Of a stretch of 35,222 bases of DNA, positions 25,185 through 31,963 are shown piece after piece; position 1 is the first letter of the stretch; every line of letters starts with the position of its first letter. The notes beneath the pieces were generated by a model that saw nothing but the letters and a program-made list of their open reading frames with translations, was not told the DNA's origin and did no database searches. Made by a program: the position numbers and the translations under genes. The stretch is from Lachnospiraceae bacterium (GTDB lineage Bacteria; Bacillota; Clostridia; Lachnospirales; Lachnospiraceae), in NCBI GenBank assembly GCA_009774235.1, contig VSNJ01000028.1, forward strand, positions 1 through 35,222. The letters are read 5' to 3'.

Positions 25185-25232
25185 TTACATTTGTAATAAA
25201 AATATTATAAGATAGTATATATATTATTGCAA
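25185..25232 (-). promoter_or_regulatory. blaI promoter and BlaI operator
   Basis: On the minus strand, -35 TTGCAA (25232-25227) and -10 TATAAT (25209-25204) are 17 bases apart. Just downstream, at the expected start of transcription, is TTACATTTGTAA (25185-25196). It contains TACA-NN-TGTA, the known BlaI/MecI operator core. The placement fits direct repression of blaI-blaR1. Confidence 0.75.
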
Positions 25233-25290
25233 TGATATCAGTTTTAAGTCCAAGTTAAATTTATAGAGTTTTTTATATTTCTATTTATTC

Positions 25291-25319
25291 TTTACATTGT
25301 TATATATGAAATATATAAT
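25291..25319 (+). promoter_or_regulatory. Promoter of the MreB-like operon
   Basis: TTTACA (25291-25296) and TATAAT (25314-25319) are separated by exactly 17 bases, facing away from the blaI promoter. TACATTGTTA overlaps the -35 and resembles half of a BlaI operator, with one base less in the centre and a broken second half. Joint control by BlaI is possible but not shown. Confidence 0.65.
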
Positions 25320-25352
25320 ATAAATAGTTTTGGAAGGAGGCAGTATATAAAA

Positions 25353-25943
25353 TTGTTTGAAGCAGCAGATATTATTATTTATATAAAGGGAAAGGGGATT
25401 GTATTAAAAGAAAAGTCCCTTGTGGCATATAATACTATAAGCAGCAAAATAATGGCATTTGGAGAAGCTGCTTTGACAATGGCAGAAAATCCAGCAGATA
25501 ATATTAAGGTTATATCACCTCTGCGCAGGGGAATGGTTGCAGATTATATAGCAGCCGTGAAATTATTTACATATCTTTTATCAAAAACATGGGAAAAAAA
25601 GCCGTTATGTAAAGTGCCAGTTGCTGTATGTGTACCCAAAGGAATTACAGAAGTTGAAAAAAAGGCATTAGAGGATTCTTTATACCAGTCTGGTGTCAGG
25701 GAGGTTTTTATTACAGATGTTAAAATAAGACAATTATTAAAAGAAACACCTGGTATAATACTTCCTAAGAACTGGCAGAAATTTAAAGTAATTATCAGCA
25801 TTACAAATGAAGAACCTAAGCGTTATATTTCTGAACAGTTTTTGGAAGTTCTTAATTATGCAGAGAGTGAAGGGATATCTTCAGAAGAAGCCAGAGAGAT
25901 GTTTCAGGATATATCTAGTAAATTTATACCCCATAATTGTTAA
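25353..25943 (+). CDS. MreB/Mbl-like N-terminal domain protein without the phosphate loop
   Basis: A 196-aa protein matching the first half of MreB: IIIYIKGKGIVLKEKSLVAY, FGEAALTMAENPADNIKVIS-PLRRGMVADY, then VPVAVCVPKGITEVEKKALE and SGVREVFI. True MreB begins DxGTANT, the first ATP-phosphate loop; here that position reads FEAAD, so nucleotide binding is unlikely. The second half of the actin fold (phosphate 2 and adenosine motifs) is missing; residues 140-196 are a different tail. The start is TTG with GGAGG 12 bases before it, a long spacing. It begins an operon with a ferredoxin and a kinase. It could be a regulator of cell-shape proteins or a domesticated fragment. Confidence 0.7.
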   Translation: MFEAADIIIYIKGKGIVLKEKSLVAYNTISSKIMAFGEAALTMAENPADNIKVISPLRRGMVADYIAAVKLFTYLLSKTWEKKPLCKVPVAVCVPKGITEVEKKALEDSLYQSGVREVFITDVKIRQLLKETPGIILPKNWQKFKVIISITNEEPKRYISEQFLEVLNYAESEGISSEEAREMFQDISSKFIPHNC

Positions 25944-25984
25944 TGTATATAAATTTATATTGCACATAAAAGAAAGGAGAAGAA

Positions 25985-26749
25985 ATGTCTGTTTATGAGA
26001 TTGTATTCAGTCCTGTTGGAGGCACAAAAAAGGTTTCAGATATATTTACTAAATCATTCTGTACAGACAGTAATTATATTGACCTTACAGAAAGGAAAAC
26101 AGATTTTAGGGAATTTGAATTTTCTGAGGACGATATTTGTATAGTATCTGTTCCATCTTATGGAGGAAGAGTTCCTGGTGTTGCTGTATCAAGGCTTGAA
26201 CAGATAAAAGGAAATAAGGCAAGGACAGTTCTTATTGTAGTATATGGAAACAGGGCTTATGAAGATACATTCACAGAGTTACAGGATGTACTGGAAAGGT
26301 CTGGTTTTTCATGTATAGCAGCTGTTGCAGCTGTTGCAGAACATTCTATTATGCACCAGTTTGCTACAGGACGTCCAGATTCCCAGGATGAGGCAGAGAT
26401 TGCCAGTTTTGCAAAAAAAATTCTTTCTAAAATGGAACAAGGAACATTGCCAGTATCTTTGAAATTGCCAGGAAACAGGCCTTACCGTGAATATGGTGGT
26501 ATTCCTATAAAGCCAAAGTCTGGAAAATTGTGTAACCAATGTGGTATTTGTGCAGATAAATGTCCTGTTGGGGCAATTCCAGTTAATTTACCATCTGAAA
26601 CAGATTATGGGAAATGTATTTCATGTATGCGGTGTACTGCCATCTGTCCACAGAATGCCCGGAATATTAGTAAAACGCTGCTTACAGCAGGCAGCATGAA
26701 AATGAAAAAAGCTTGTAGTGGTCATAAAATAAATGAATTATTTATATAA
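25985..26749 (+). CDS. Flavodoxin-like protein with two [4Fe-4S] clusters
   Basis: A 254-aa cytoplasmic electron carrier. The N-terminal part is flavodoxin-like (EIVFSPVGGTKKVSDIF as phosphate loop, VPSYGGRVPGVA as second loop). The C-terminal part has CNQCGICADKCP (about 183-194) and CISCMRCTAICP (about 211-222), each with the CxxCxxCxxxCP pattern for a [4Fe-4S] cluster. It has the same general layout as the protein at 14135-14896 but is clearly diverged. AAAGGAG precedes the ATG. It is the second gene of the MreB-like operon; the redox partner is unknown. Confidence 0.88.
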   Translation: MSVYEIVFSPVGGTKKVSDIFTKSFCTDSNYIDLTERKTDFREFEFSEDDICIVSVPSYGGRVPGVAVSRLEQIKGNKARTVLIVVYGNRAYEDTFTELQDVLERSGFSCIAAVAAVAEHSIMHQFATGRPDSQDEAEIASFAKKILSKMEQGTLPVSLKLPGNRPYREYGGIPIKPKSGKLCNQCGICADKCPVGAIPVNLPSETDYGKCISCMRCTAICPQNARNISKTLLTAGSMKMKKACSGHKINELFI

Positions 26750-26764
26750 AAGGAGAAGGTATAT

Positions 26765-27298
26765 ATGGATAGTGAAAAAGTTTGTACAATAGTTTTGCCA
26801 GTGTTAATAATTATCAGGGGTAATTCAGCAAGTGGTAAAACTACTATTGCAAAACGTCTTCAACAGAAATTTGGAAGAAATACTATGCTTATCTCACAAG
26901 ATGTTGTGCGCAGGGAAATGCTGAAAGTAAAAGATGGAGAGTCAACGGAAGCACTGCCACTTATGCAGGTATTGCTGGCCTATGGTAAAAAGCATAGTAA
27001 AGTTACAATTCTTGAGGGGATTATGTATGCAGACTGGTACAAACCATTATTTGAATGTGCCGCCAAGGAGTTTAAAGATAATATATTTGCATATTATTTT
27101 GATTTGCCATTTGAGGAAACTTTAAAAAGACACCAGACAAAGCCAAATTGTAATGATTTTGGTGAAGAAGAAATGCAAAAATGGTGGAGGGAAAAAGATT
27201 ATATTGGATTTATTAAAGAATCTGTTATTACATTAGAAAAAACAGAGGAGGACATTGAAGAACTTATATATAACCAGGTAACAGGGAATATGGGTTGA
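26765..27298 (+). CDS. P-loop kinase-like ATPase
   Basis: A 177-aa protein with Walker A GNSASGKTT (19-27), a nucleoside-kinase-like fold and motifs LISQDVVRREML, VTILEGIMYADWY and YYFDLPFEETLKRH. It belongs to the broad AAA_33/zeta-toxin-like kinase group, which phosphorylates small molecules, nucleotide sugars or RNA ends. GGAGAAGG lies 6 bases before the ATG, 15 bases after the ferredoxin gene. No antitoxin partner adjoins, so a metabolic or resistance kinase is as likely as a toxin. Confidence 0.78.
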   Translation: MDSEKVCTIVLPVLIIIRGNSASGKTTIAKRLQQKFGRNTMLISQDVVRREMLKVKDGESTEALPLMQVLLAYGKKHSKVTILEGIMYADWYKPLFECAAKEFKDNIFAYYFDLPFEETLKRHQTKPNCNDFGEEEMQKWWREKDYIGFIKESVITLEKTEEDIEELIYNQVTGNMG

Positions 27299-27412
27299 AA
27301 AATAATTATAGGGCAACAAAGAACGCATCCTGGTAAATCAGACCCATCGGTTAAGAAGCGTGTATTTTAAAGTGCTTATTTAATGAGATTAAAATCTGTT
27401 TTGGTTTTGTAC

Positions 27413-27460
27413 TTGACAAACATACTGATAGTATGTTAATATCAACATACCATCAGTATG
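27413..27460 (+). promoter_or_regulatory. TetR promoter with twin palindromic operators
   Basis: TTGACA (27413-27418) is followed by two 15-bp sites, CATACTGATAGTATG (27421-27435) and CATACCATCAGTATG (27446-27460). Each is an inverted repeat of CATAC/GTATG around five bases, and together they form a larger 20+20 inverted repeat (18 of 20 positions match). The -10 (about TTAATA, 27436-27441) lies between them. This is a typical double operator for an autoregulated TetR protein. Confidence 0.8.
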
Positions 27461-27479
27461 AAAGTGAGGAGGAATAATA

Positions 27480-28133
27480 TTGGCTAGAAATAAACATCCT
27501 GAGGAAACAGCCAGCTTGATACTGGATGTTGCTTTCCGTTTATTTATAGAAAAGGGATATGAACGTACTTCTATACAAGATATTATTGATAACCTGGGAG
27601 GTCTTAGCAAGGGTGCTATTTATCATCATTTCAGGTCAAAAGAGGATATTCTGGTGGCTGTAACAGACAGGATGACAGAAGAGTCCAATAAGATGCTTGT
27701 TGAAATACGTGACCGTACTGATATTACAGGAAAGGAAAAATTAAAGGCTATTTTTAAAGAGTCTGTTTTAAGGCCTGTACAGGATGATATATTTACAGTA
27801 GCGCCTGATTTAAGTAATAATCCAAGCCTCTTTGTCAGTATTTTCCGTGAAACAGTGAATTTAGCAGCACCATATTATATACAGCCTATTATTCAACAAG
27901 GTATTTCAGATGGGTCTATACAGACAGATTATCCAGCAGAATTAGCAGAATTGATAATAATTGTTGCAAATATCTGGATAAATCCTATGATATTTAATAA
28001 TACTGCAGACCAGTCTTATAGGAAATTTATGGTGTTCCGCCAGATGATGGAAGGTTTTGGGCTGGATATTGTAGATGATGAAATGTTACACAGGTTGCAA
28101 GAGCTGGCTGATATTTACCAGAAGAATAAATAG
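27480..28133 (+). CDS. TetR/AcrR-family repressor
   Basis: A 217-aa regulator. The N-terminal helix-turn-helix reads AFRLFIEKGYERTSIQDIID, then LSKGAIYHHFRSKEDIL (about 14-60); the rest is the ligand-binding helical domain. The start is TTG at 27480, with GAGGAGG 7 bases before it. It is expected to bind the two operators in its own promoter and probably control the MFS exporter that follows 170 bases downstream. The ligand is unknown; such pairs usually respond to a toxic compound that the exporter removes. Confidence 0.92.
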   Translation: MARNKHPEETASLILDVAFRLFIEKGYERTSIQDIIDNLGGLSKGAIYHHFRSKEDILVAVTDRMTEESNKMLVEIRDRTDITGKEKLKAIFKESVLRPVQDDIFTVAPDLSNNPSLFVSIFRETVNLAAPYYIQPIIQQGISDGSIQTDYPAELAELIIIVANIWINPMIFNNTADQSYRKFMVFRQMMEGFGLDIVDDEMLHRLQELADIYQKNK

Positions 28134-28194
28134 AGTGTCTTCTAGTGGGAAAGTGATATAACAGATTGCAAAAAATATATATTTAGCTATAAAA

Positions 28195-28253
28195 ATCTGC
28201 CTTGAAAAACAGGCAGATATATTTATAAATTTATACATACCGTCGTGCGGTAT
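28195..28253 (+). promoter_or_regulatory. Leader and possible promoter of the MFS exporter
   Basis: ATCTGCCT (28195-28202) pairs with AGGCAGAT (28211-28218), which may end the TetR transcript. TTGAAA (28202-28207) and TATAAA (28224-28229), 16 bases apart, form a possible promoter. Downstream, ATACCG-TCGTG-CGGTAT (28237-28253) is an inverted repeat that could be an operator, though its half-site spacing differs from the two sites before the tetR gene. Confidence 0.45.
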
Positions 28254-28301
28254 TAAAATGGTAATCTTACAAATAGGATTGAAGAGATGGAGGTATAAGA
28301 A

Positions 28302-29543
28302 ATGAACCAGAAATTATTTTCTAAGGATTTTACCCTTGTTATTATTGGACAGATTATTTCACTTTTTGGCAATGCAACAATAAGATTTGCTTTGCCACTG
28401 TATTTATTGAACCATACAGGGTCATCAGCTCTTTATGGAATGGTTACAGCATGTGCATTTATTCCTGCAATACTTTTGTCACCAATAGGTGGAATTATTG
28501 CAGACAGAATAAATAAACGTAATATTATGGTTATACTGGATTTTTTAACAGCAGCAGTTATTATAGTTTTTTCAGTGCTTATGGGAAAGGTGGATCTTGT
28601 TTTCCTAATAACGGTTACTATGATGGTTTTATTTAGTATTGCAGGTGTATACCAGCCTTCTGTGCAGGCAAGTGTACCTGCGCTTGTAAGTGCAGAATAT
28701 TTTATGACAGCTAATTCTATTATCAATACAATAAGTTCTTTTGCTTCTTTATTAGGTCCGGTACTTGGAGGGATTGTGTATAGTGCATATGGTTTAGGAC
28801 CTGTATTGTATGTTTGTATTATATGTTTTATATTGTCTGCAGTTATGGAACTTTTTATTAAAATACCATTTGTAAAATGGGAGTCTGGCATAGGTATATG
28901 GCATATAATAAAGCAGGATTTTTCAGAGAGTATAAAGTTTATAAGAGAGGAAAGACCTGTTATTAGAAAAGAGCTTGTAGTTATTTGTGGCATAAACTTG
29001 TTTTTGTCATCTATGATTGTTGTTGCCCTTCCATATATGGTAACTGAGGTATTAGGTTTTGATGCTGTGCTTGCCAAGCGCCTGTGTGGTATAGCAGAAG
29101 GAGCACTGGCAGCAGGAGGGCTGGCAGGGGGTGTTTTTGCTGGTATTTTTGCCAAGAAACTGGATATAAAATCTTCTGGGAATTTAATTATAATTTGTGC
29201 TGTATGTGTATTTCCAATGGGAATAGTCCTGCTGTTTGCCCTGCCAGGTATTGTAAATTATATTGTTATAGCAGTATGTTGTTTTATTATTATGGTATTT
29301 TCAACAATTTTTACAATACAGATGATGTCATTTGTACAAGCTGAAACCCCACAGAACCTAGTTGGAAAAGTTATATCTGTAATATTTACTGTTTCGATGT
29401 GTGCACAGCCAGCTGGCAATGCAATGTATGGTGTATTATTTGAAGTCTGTAAAAATTATGAATTTATTGTAATTTTATTTGCAGGTGCGGTTTCTTTGGT
29501 AATTTCTGTATGTGCAAAAAATATTTTCAGGAAATTTTCATAA
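28302..29543 (+). CDS. MFS efflux transporter
   Basis: A 413-aa inner-membrane protein with about 12 helices of the MFS_3/DHA3 drug-efflux type. The loop-2/3 signature appears as GGIIADRINKRNIMVILD, and a helix motif reads LGPVLGGIVYSAYG. GGAGG precedes the ATG. Paired with an upstream TetR repressor, it is probably a substrate-inducible exporter of a drug or metabolite; the substrate cannot be read from sequence. The N-terminus starts directly with a membrane helix and no signal peptide. Confidence 0.9.
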   Translation: MNQKLFSKDFTLVIIGQIISLFGNATIRFALPLYLLNHTGSSALYGMVTACAFIPAILLSPIGGIIADRINKRNIMVILDFLTAAVIIVFSVLMGKVDLVFLITVTMMVLFSIAGVYQPSVQASVPALVSAEYFMTANSIINTISSFASLLGPVLGGIVYSAYGLGPVLYVCIICFILSAVMELFIKIPFVKWESGIGIWHIIKQDFSESIKFIREERPVIRKELVVICGINLFLSSMIVVALPYMVTEVLGFDAVLAKRLCGIAEGALAAGGLAGGVFAGIFAKKLDIKSSGNLIIICAVCVFPMGIVLLFALPGIVNYIVIAVCCFIIMVFSTIFTIQMMSFVQAETPQNLVGKVISVIFTVSMCAQPAGNAMYGVLFEVCKNYEFIVILFAGAVSLVISVCAKNIFRKFS

Positions 29544-29666
29544 TAAATATACAGATATTTTTATCAAATACAGGTTGTATTGTTTTATATAAAAAGTTTC
29601 TTTATATGTGGCTGTAAATAGTGAAAAAATATTGGTTTGGGTATTTTCAATCTTGTAGTTTTGGTA

Positions 29667-29942
29667 TATAATGGAATTAAGACACTTTTCTGGGAAATTT
29701 CTCTCCTGGTTACTGGTACGTGGATTTCTGGTTTCTGCAGAATACAGGTTTTAGCTGGAATAAAGAACGTTTAAACGTTTTTTGATATATTAATATATTA
29801 CTATAAAAATAAAGCAGTATCCTGGATTGTGAATAAAGGCGGCAGTTTTGTGGATACAAAAGTGCGGAGCCGCCAGCTCTTATTTATGGTATAGCTGCCA
29901 TAAGCAGCATTTCAGTTTTATAAGGAAAGGAGGATGGTTAGA
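29667..29942 (+). promoter_or_regulatory. Structured leader region before the FlxA-like gene
   Basis: A TATAAT (29667-29672) with a poor -35 would start a leader of about 260 bases. The leader contains a perfect 14-bp palindrome AACGTTTAAACGTT followed by T's (29766-29782). It also holds a nested hairpin, GGCGGC (29838-29843) with GCCGCC (29869-29874), enclosing TTTTGT/ACAAAA. Small repeats (TATGG/CCATA, GCTGC/GCAGC) lie at about 29886-29908. No known riboswitch core is recognised. The rest of 29544-29942 holds no gene. Confidence 0.4.
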
Positions 29943-30716
29943 ATGAAAATTAACGGACCTGAAAAAATGGAAATACAACAAGTTAATAATACAATGAACC
30001 AGGCTGCTTCTGACCCTGAGACTAAGAACTACCAGAACCAGATTGCAAGTGCACAGAGCCAGCTTCAGAAATTATCTTCTGATAATAATATAAGCCAGGA
30101 GGAAAAGGCAGAAAAGCGTAAGGAAATCCAGAAACAGATTATGGAACTGAACAATATGCTCAGGGAACATAAGATGGAGATGCGCAGGGAGAAACAACAA
30201 AAAGCGGCTGAGGCCAGTAAAGAGAGACAGAAACAGGAAGAACAGCAGCAACAGGTAAACGTAGCTGATGTAAAAGAAGAATTGGAACTACAACCTGAGA
30301 AAATGTCTTCAAACCATATGAAAGCAATGGTTTCAGCAGATGCTTCACTGGAGCGTGCCAGGGTACAGGACAGTGTTGCTGGCGGGCTTGAAAGAAGAAT
30401 TAGTGTGCTTGAAGGGGAAATCAGGCAGTCGGCAGAAACTGGAGGTTATGTAGAAGGCAAGAAAGAGGAGATTGAGTCCCTTGAAAATAAGGTAGTAAAG
30501 ATTTCTGGTTCAAAGATGGGTACTCTTGGAAGTGCTGTCCAGGAAATAAGGCAGGTAAGCCAGGCTGTAGATAAAGCTGGCAACAAAACAAACCAGGCAA
30601 AGCCTGATGTTGTAAAGGAAACAGCAAATATGGCATCACCAGACCTTACAGCAAAGAAACAGATAGATATGTATAATAAAGGAAAGTTTTTCTCTAACGT
30701 TGATATCCAGTTCTAA
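29943..30716 (+). CDS. FlxA-like coiled-coil protein
   Basis: A 257-aa, very hydrophilic protein rich in Q, E and K. Residues about 25-75 (KNYQNQIASAQSQLQKLSSD, then ISQEEKAEKRKEIQKQI) match the FlxA-like coiled-coil family, whose Enterobacterial founder is under flagellar control. A further coiled coil (about 145-185, GGLERRISVLEGEIRQS) and a Q-rich linker follow. No signal peptide or membrane helix is present. ATG 29943 follows GGAGG by 9 bases; an earlier in-frame ATG (29934) overlaps the site. No flagellar gene adjoins. A terminator follows at once, so it stands alone. Confidence 0.75.
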   Translation: MKINGPEKMEIQQVNNTMNQAASDPETKNYQNQIASAQSQLQKLSSDNNISQEEKAEKRKEIQKQIMELNNMLREHKMEMRREKQQKAAEASKERQKQEEQQQQVNVADVKEELELQPEKMSSNHMKAMVSADASLERARVQDSVAGGLERRISVLEGEIRQSAETGGYVEGKKEEIESLENKVVKISGSKMGTLGSAVQEIRQVSQAVDKAGNKTNQAKPDVVKETANMASPDLTAKKQIDMYNKGKFFSNVDIQF

Positions 30717-30721
30717 TATAG

Positions 30722-30767
30722 AAGCGGCATAACAGGAAGGTTTAATATTTCTGGCTATGCTGCTTTT
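30722..30767 (+). terminator. Terminator of the FlxA-like gene
   Basis: AAGCGGCATA (30722-30731) pairs with TATGCTGCTT (30756-30765) with one G-T wobble, extended by ACAG/CTGG with small bulges, and is followed by a T5 run. Confidence 0.75.
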
Positions 30768-30828
30768 TGTATAATATAAATTGTATAAGTGATGGAAATA
30801 TATGACATTAGTTAGTGGTATGGTTTGT

Positions 30829-30948
30829 TATAATCTGTAAGAACATCAGGGACAAATTGTATATATGTCATCGGGATGTCCAGCCAGTTAAGTACAAAAG
30901 GCATATTTTTAAATATTATAAAAACAGAATGGCAATACAAAGATTGCC
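30829..30948 (+). promoter_or_regulatory. Promoter region of the ankyrin genes
   Basis: A TATAAT lies at 30829-30834, with ATGACA (30802-30807) as a distant -35 candidate (21 bases, too far to be certain). A 6-bp hairpin, GGCAAT/ATTGCC (30931-30948), ends just before the ribosome site of the first ankyrin gene. Confidence 0.35.
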
Positions 30949-30966
30949 ATGCGGATGGAGGAGTTA

Positions 30967-31941
30967 ATGGAAAAGTTATTATTGAAAGCTTGCCAAAATG
31001 GACAGAAGGGTGTTGTGGCAACATTCCTGAAAAAGGAAGGAATTAATGTAAACTCAGTAGATGAGATGGGACTAGCACCTCTTCACTATGTGTGCAAAAA
31101 GGGATACAGGGATATTGTAAAACAGCTTATTAGTAAAGAAGCAGATGTAAATATAATTTCTAACCAGAGTGTTACGCCGCTTCATATGGCAGCAGTTTCT
31201 GGAAATAAGGAGATTATTAAGCTTCTGGCAGATGCAGGTGCAGATATTAATGCTACAGATAAGCAGGGCAGGACAGCCCTGGTTTATGCTATTGAAGCAA
31301 AAAAGGCAGAAGCAGCAAAATATTTTATAAGTATTGGGGCAGACGTAACAATTATGGATAACCAGGGACGTAATGCATTTGATTATGCTAATGCACTTGG
31401 ACTTGTCCAGCTTATGGAAAGTATGTCACAGGAGAGTCTGGGTAATGCTGATTCTTTTGGTAATACGCCTCTCCACCATGCCTGTTACAACGGACAGGGG
31501 GAGATGGTAAAGGAAATACTTGCTAAAGGTGGTATTGATATTAATGCACGTAATGATGAAAAGCTTACCCCGTTGTATATTGCTGTAATGCAGGACAATC
31601 TTATGGTTGCAGAACTTTTGCTTGAAGCAGGTGCGGACTCTAATATTAGTGGAAGTTATGGCTGTGTGCCCCTGCATCTGGCAGCAGATAATGAAAATGA
31701 GCATCTTGTGAAAAAGTTAGCTGGATATGGGGCAAAAGTTGATATGCGTAATGAGGCAGGTGAAACGGCACTTATTATAGCGGCAAAGAGAGGTAATAAT
31801 TATATTACAAGTATATTGCTGGAAAATGGGGCAGATTTTACATATACGGATACAGCAGGTTATACAGCACTTTATTATGCTACAGCAAATGGAAATAATG
31901 ATATAGTAGAAAAGCTTCTGGAGGCAGGGGCAGAAAATTAA
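30967..31941 (+). CDS. Ankyrin-repeat protein, first of two
   Basis: A 324-aa soluble protein made almost entirely of about ten ankyrin repeats of 33 residues (pattern x-TPLHxAxxxGxxxIVKxLLxxGAD-N). Clear examples begin APLHYVCKKGY, TPLHMAAVSGN, TPLHHACYNGQ, VPLHLAADNEN and TALYYATANGN. There is no signal peptide, membrane helix or catalytic domain, so it is probably a protein-binding scaffold in the cytoplasm. GGAGG (30957-30961) stands 5 bases before the ATG at 30967; an in-frame ATG at 30949 is less well placed. A larger ankyrin gene follows after 22 bases. Confidence 0.9.
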   Translation: MEKLLLKACQNGQKGVVATFLKKEGINVNSVDEMGLAPLHYVCKKGYRDIVKQLISKEADVNIISNQSVTPLHMAAVSGNKEIIKLLADAGADINATDKQGRTALVYAIEAKKAEAAKYFISIGADVTIMDNQGRNAFDYANALGLVQLMESMSQESLGNADSFGNTPLHHACYNGQGEMVKEILAKGGIDINARNDEKLTPLYIAVMQDNLMVAELLLEAGADSNISGSYGCVPLHLAADNENEHLVKKLAGYGAKVDMRNEAGETALIIAAKRGNNYITSILLENGADFTYTDTAGYTALYYATANGNNDIVEKLLEAGAEN

Positions 31942-31963
31942 ATATAATTTAAGGGGTGCAATA

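Noticed and set aside
26319..26340. Tandem repeat of GCAGCTGTT inside the ferredoxin gene.
   Set aside because: It only encodes an alanine-valine helix segment (AAVAAVAE) and lies wholly inside the reading frame.
26765..27298. The P-loop kinase as a zeta-type toxin of a toxin-antitoxin pair.
   Set aside because: No small antitoxin gene overlaps or precedes it; the upstream neighbour is a ferredoxin-type protein.
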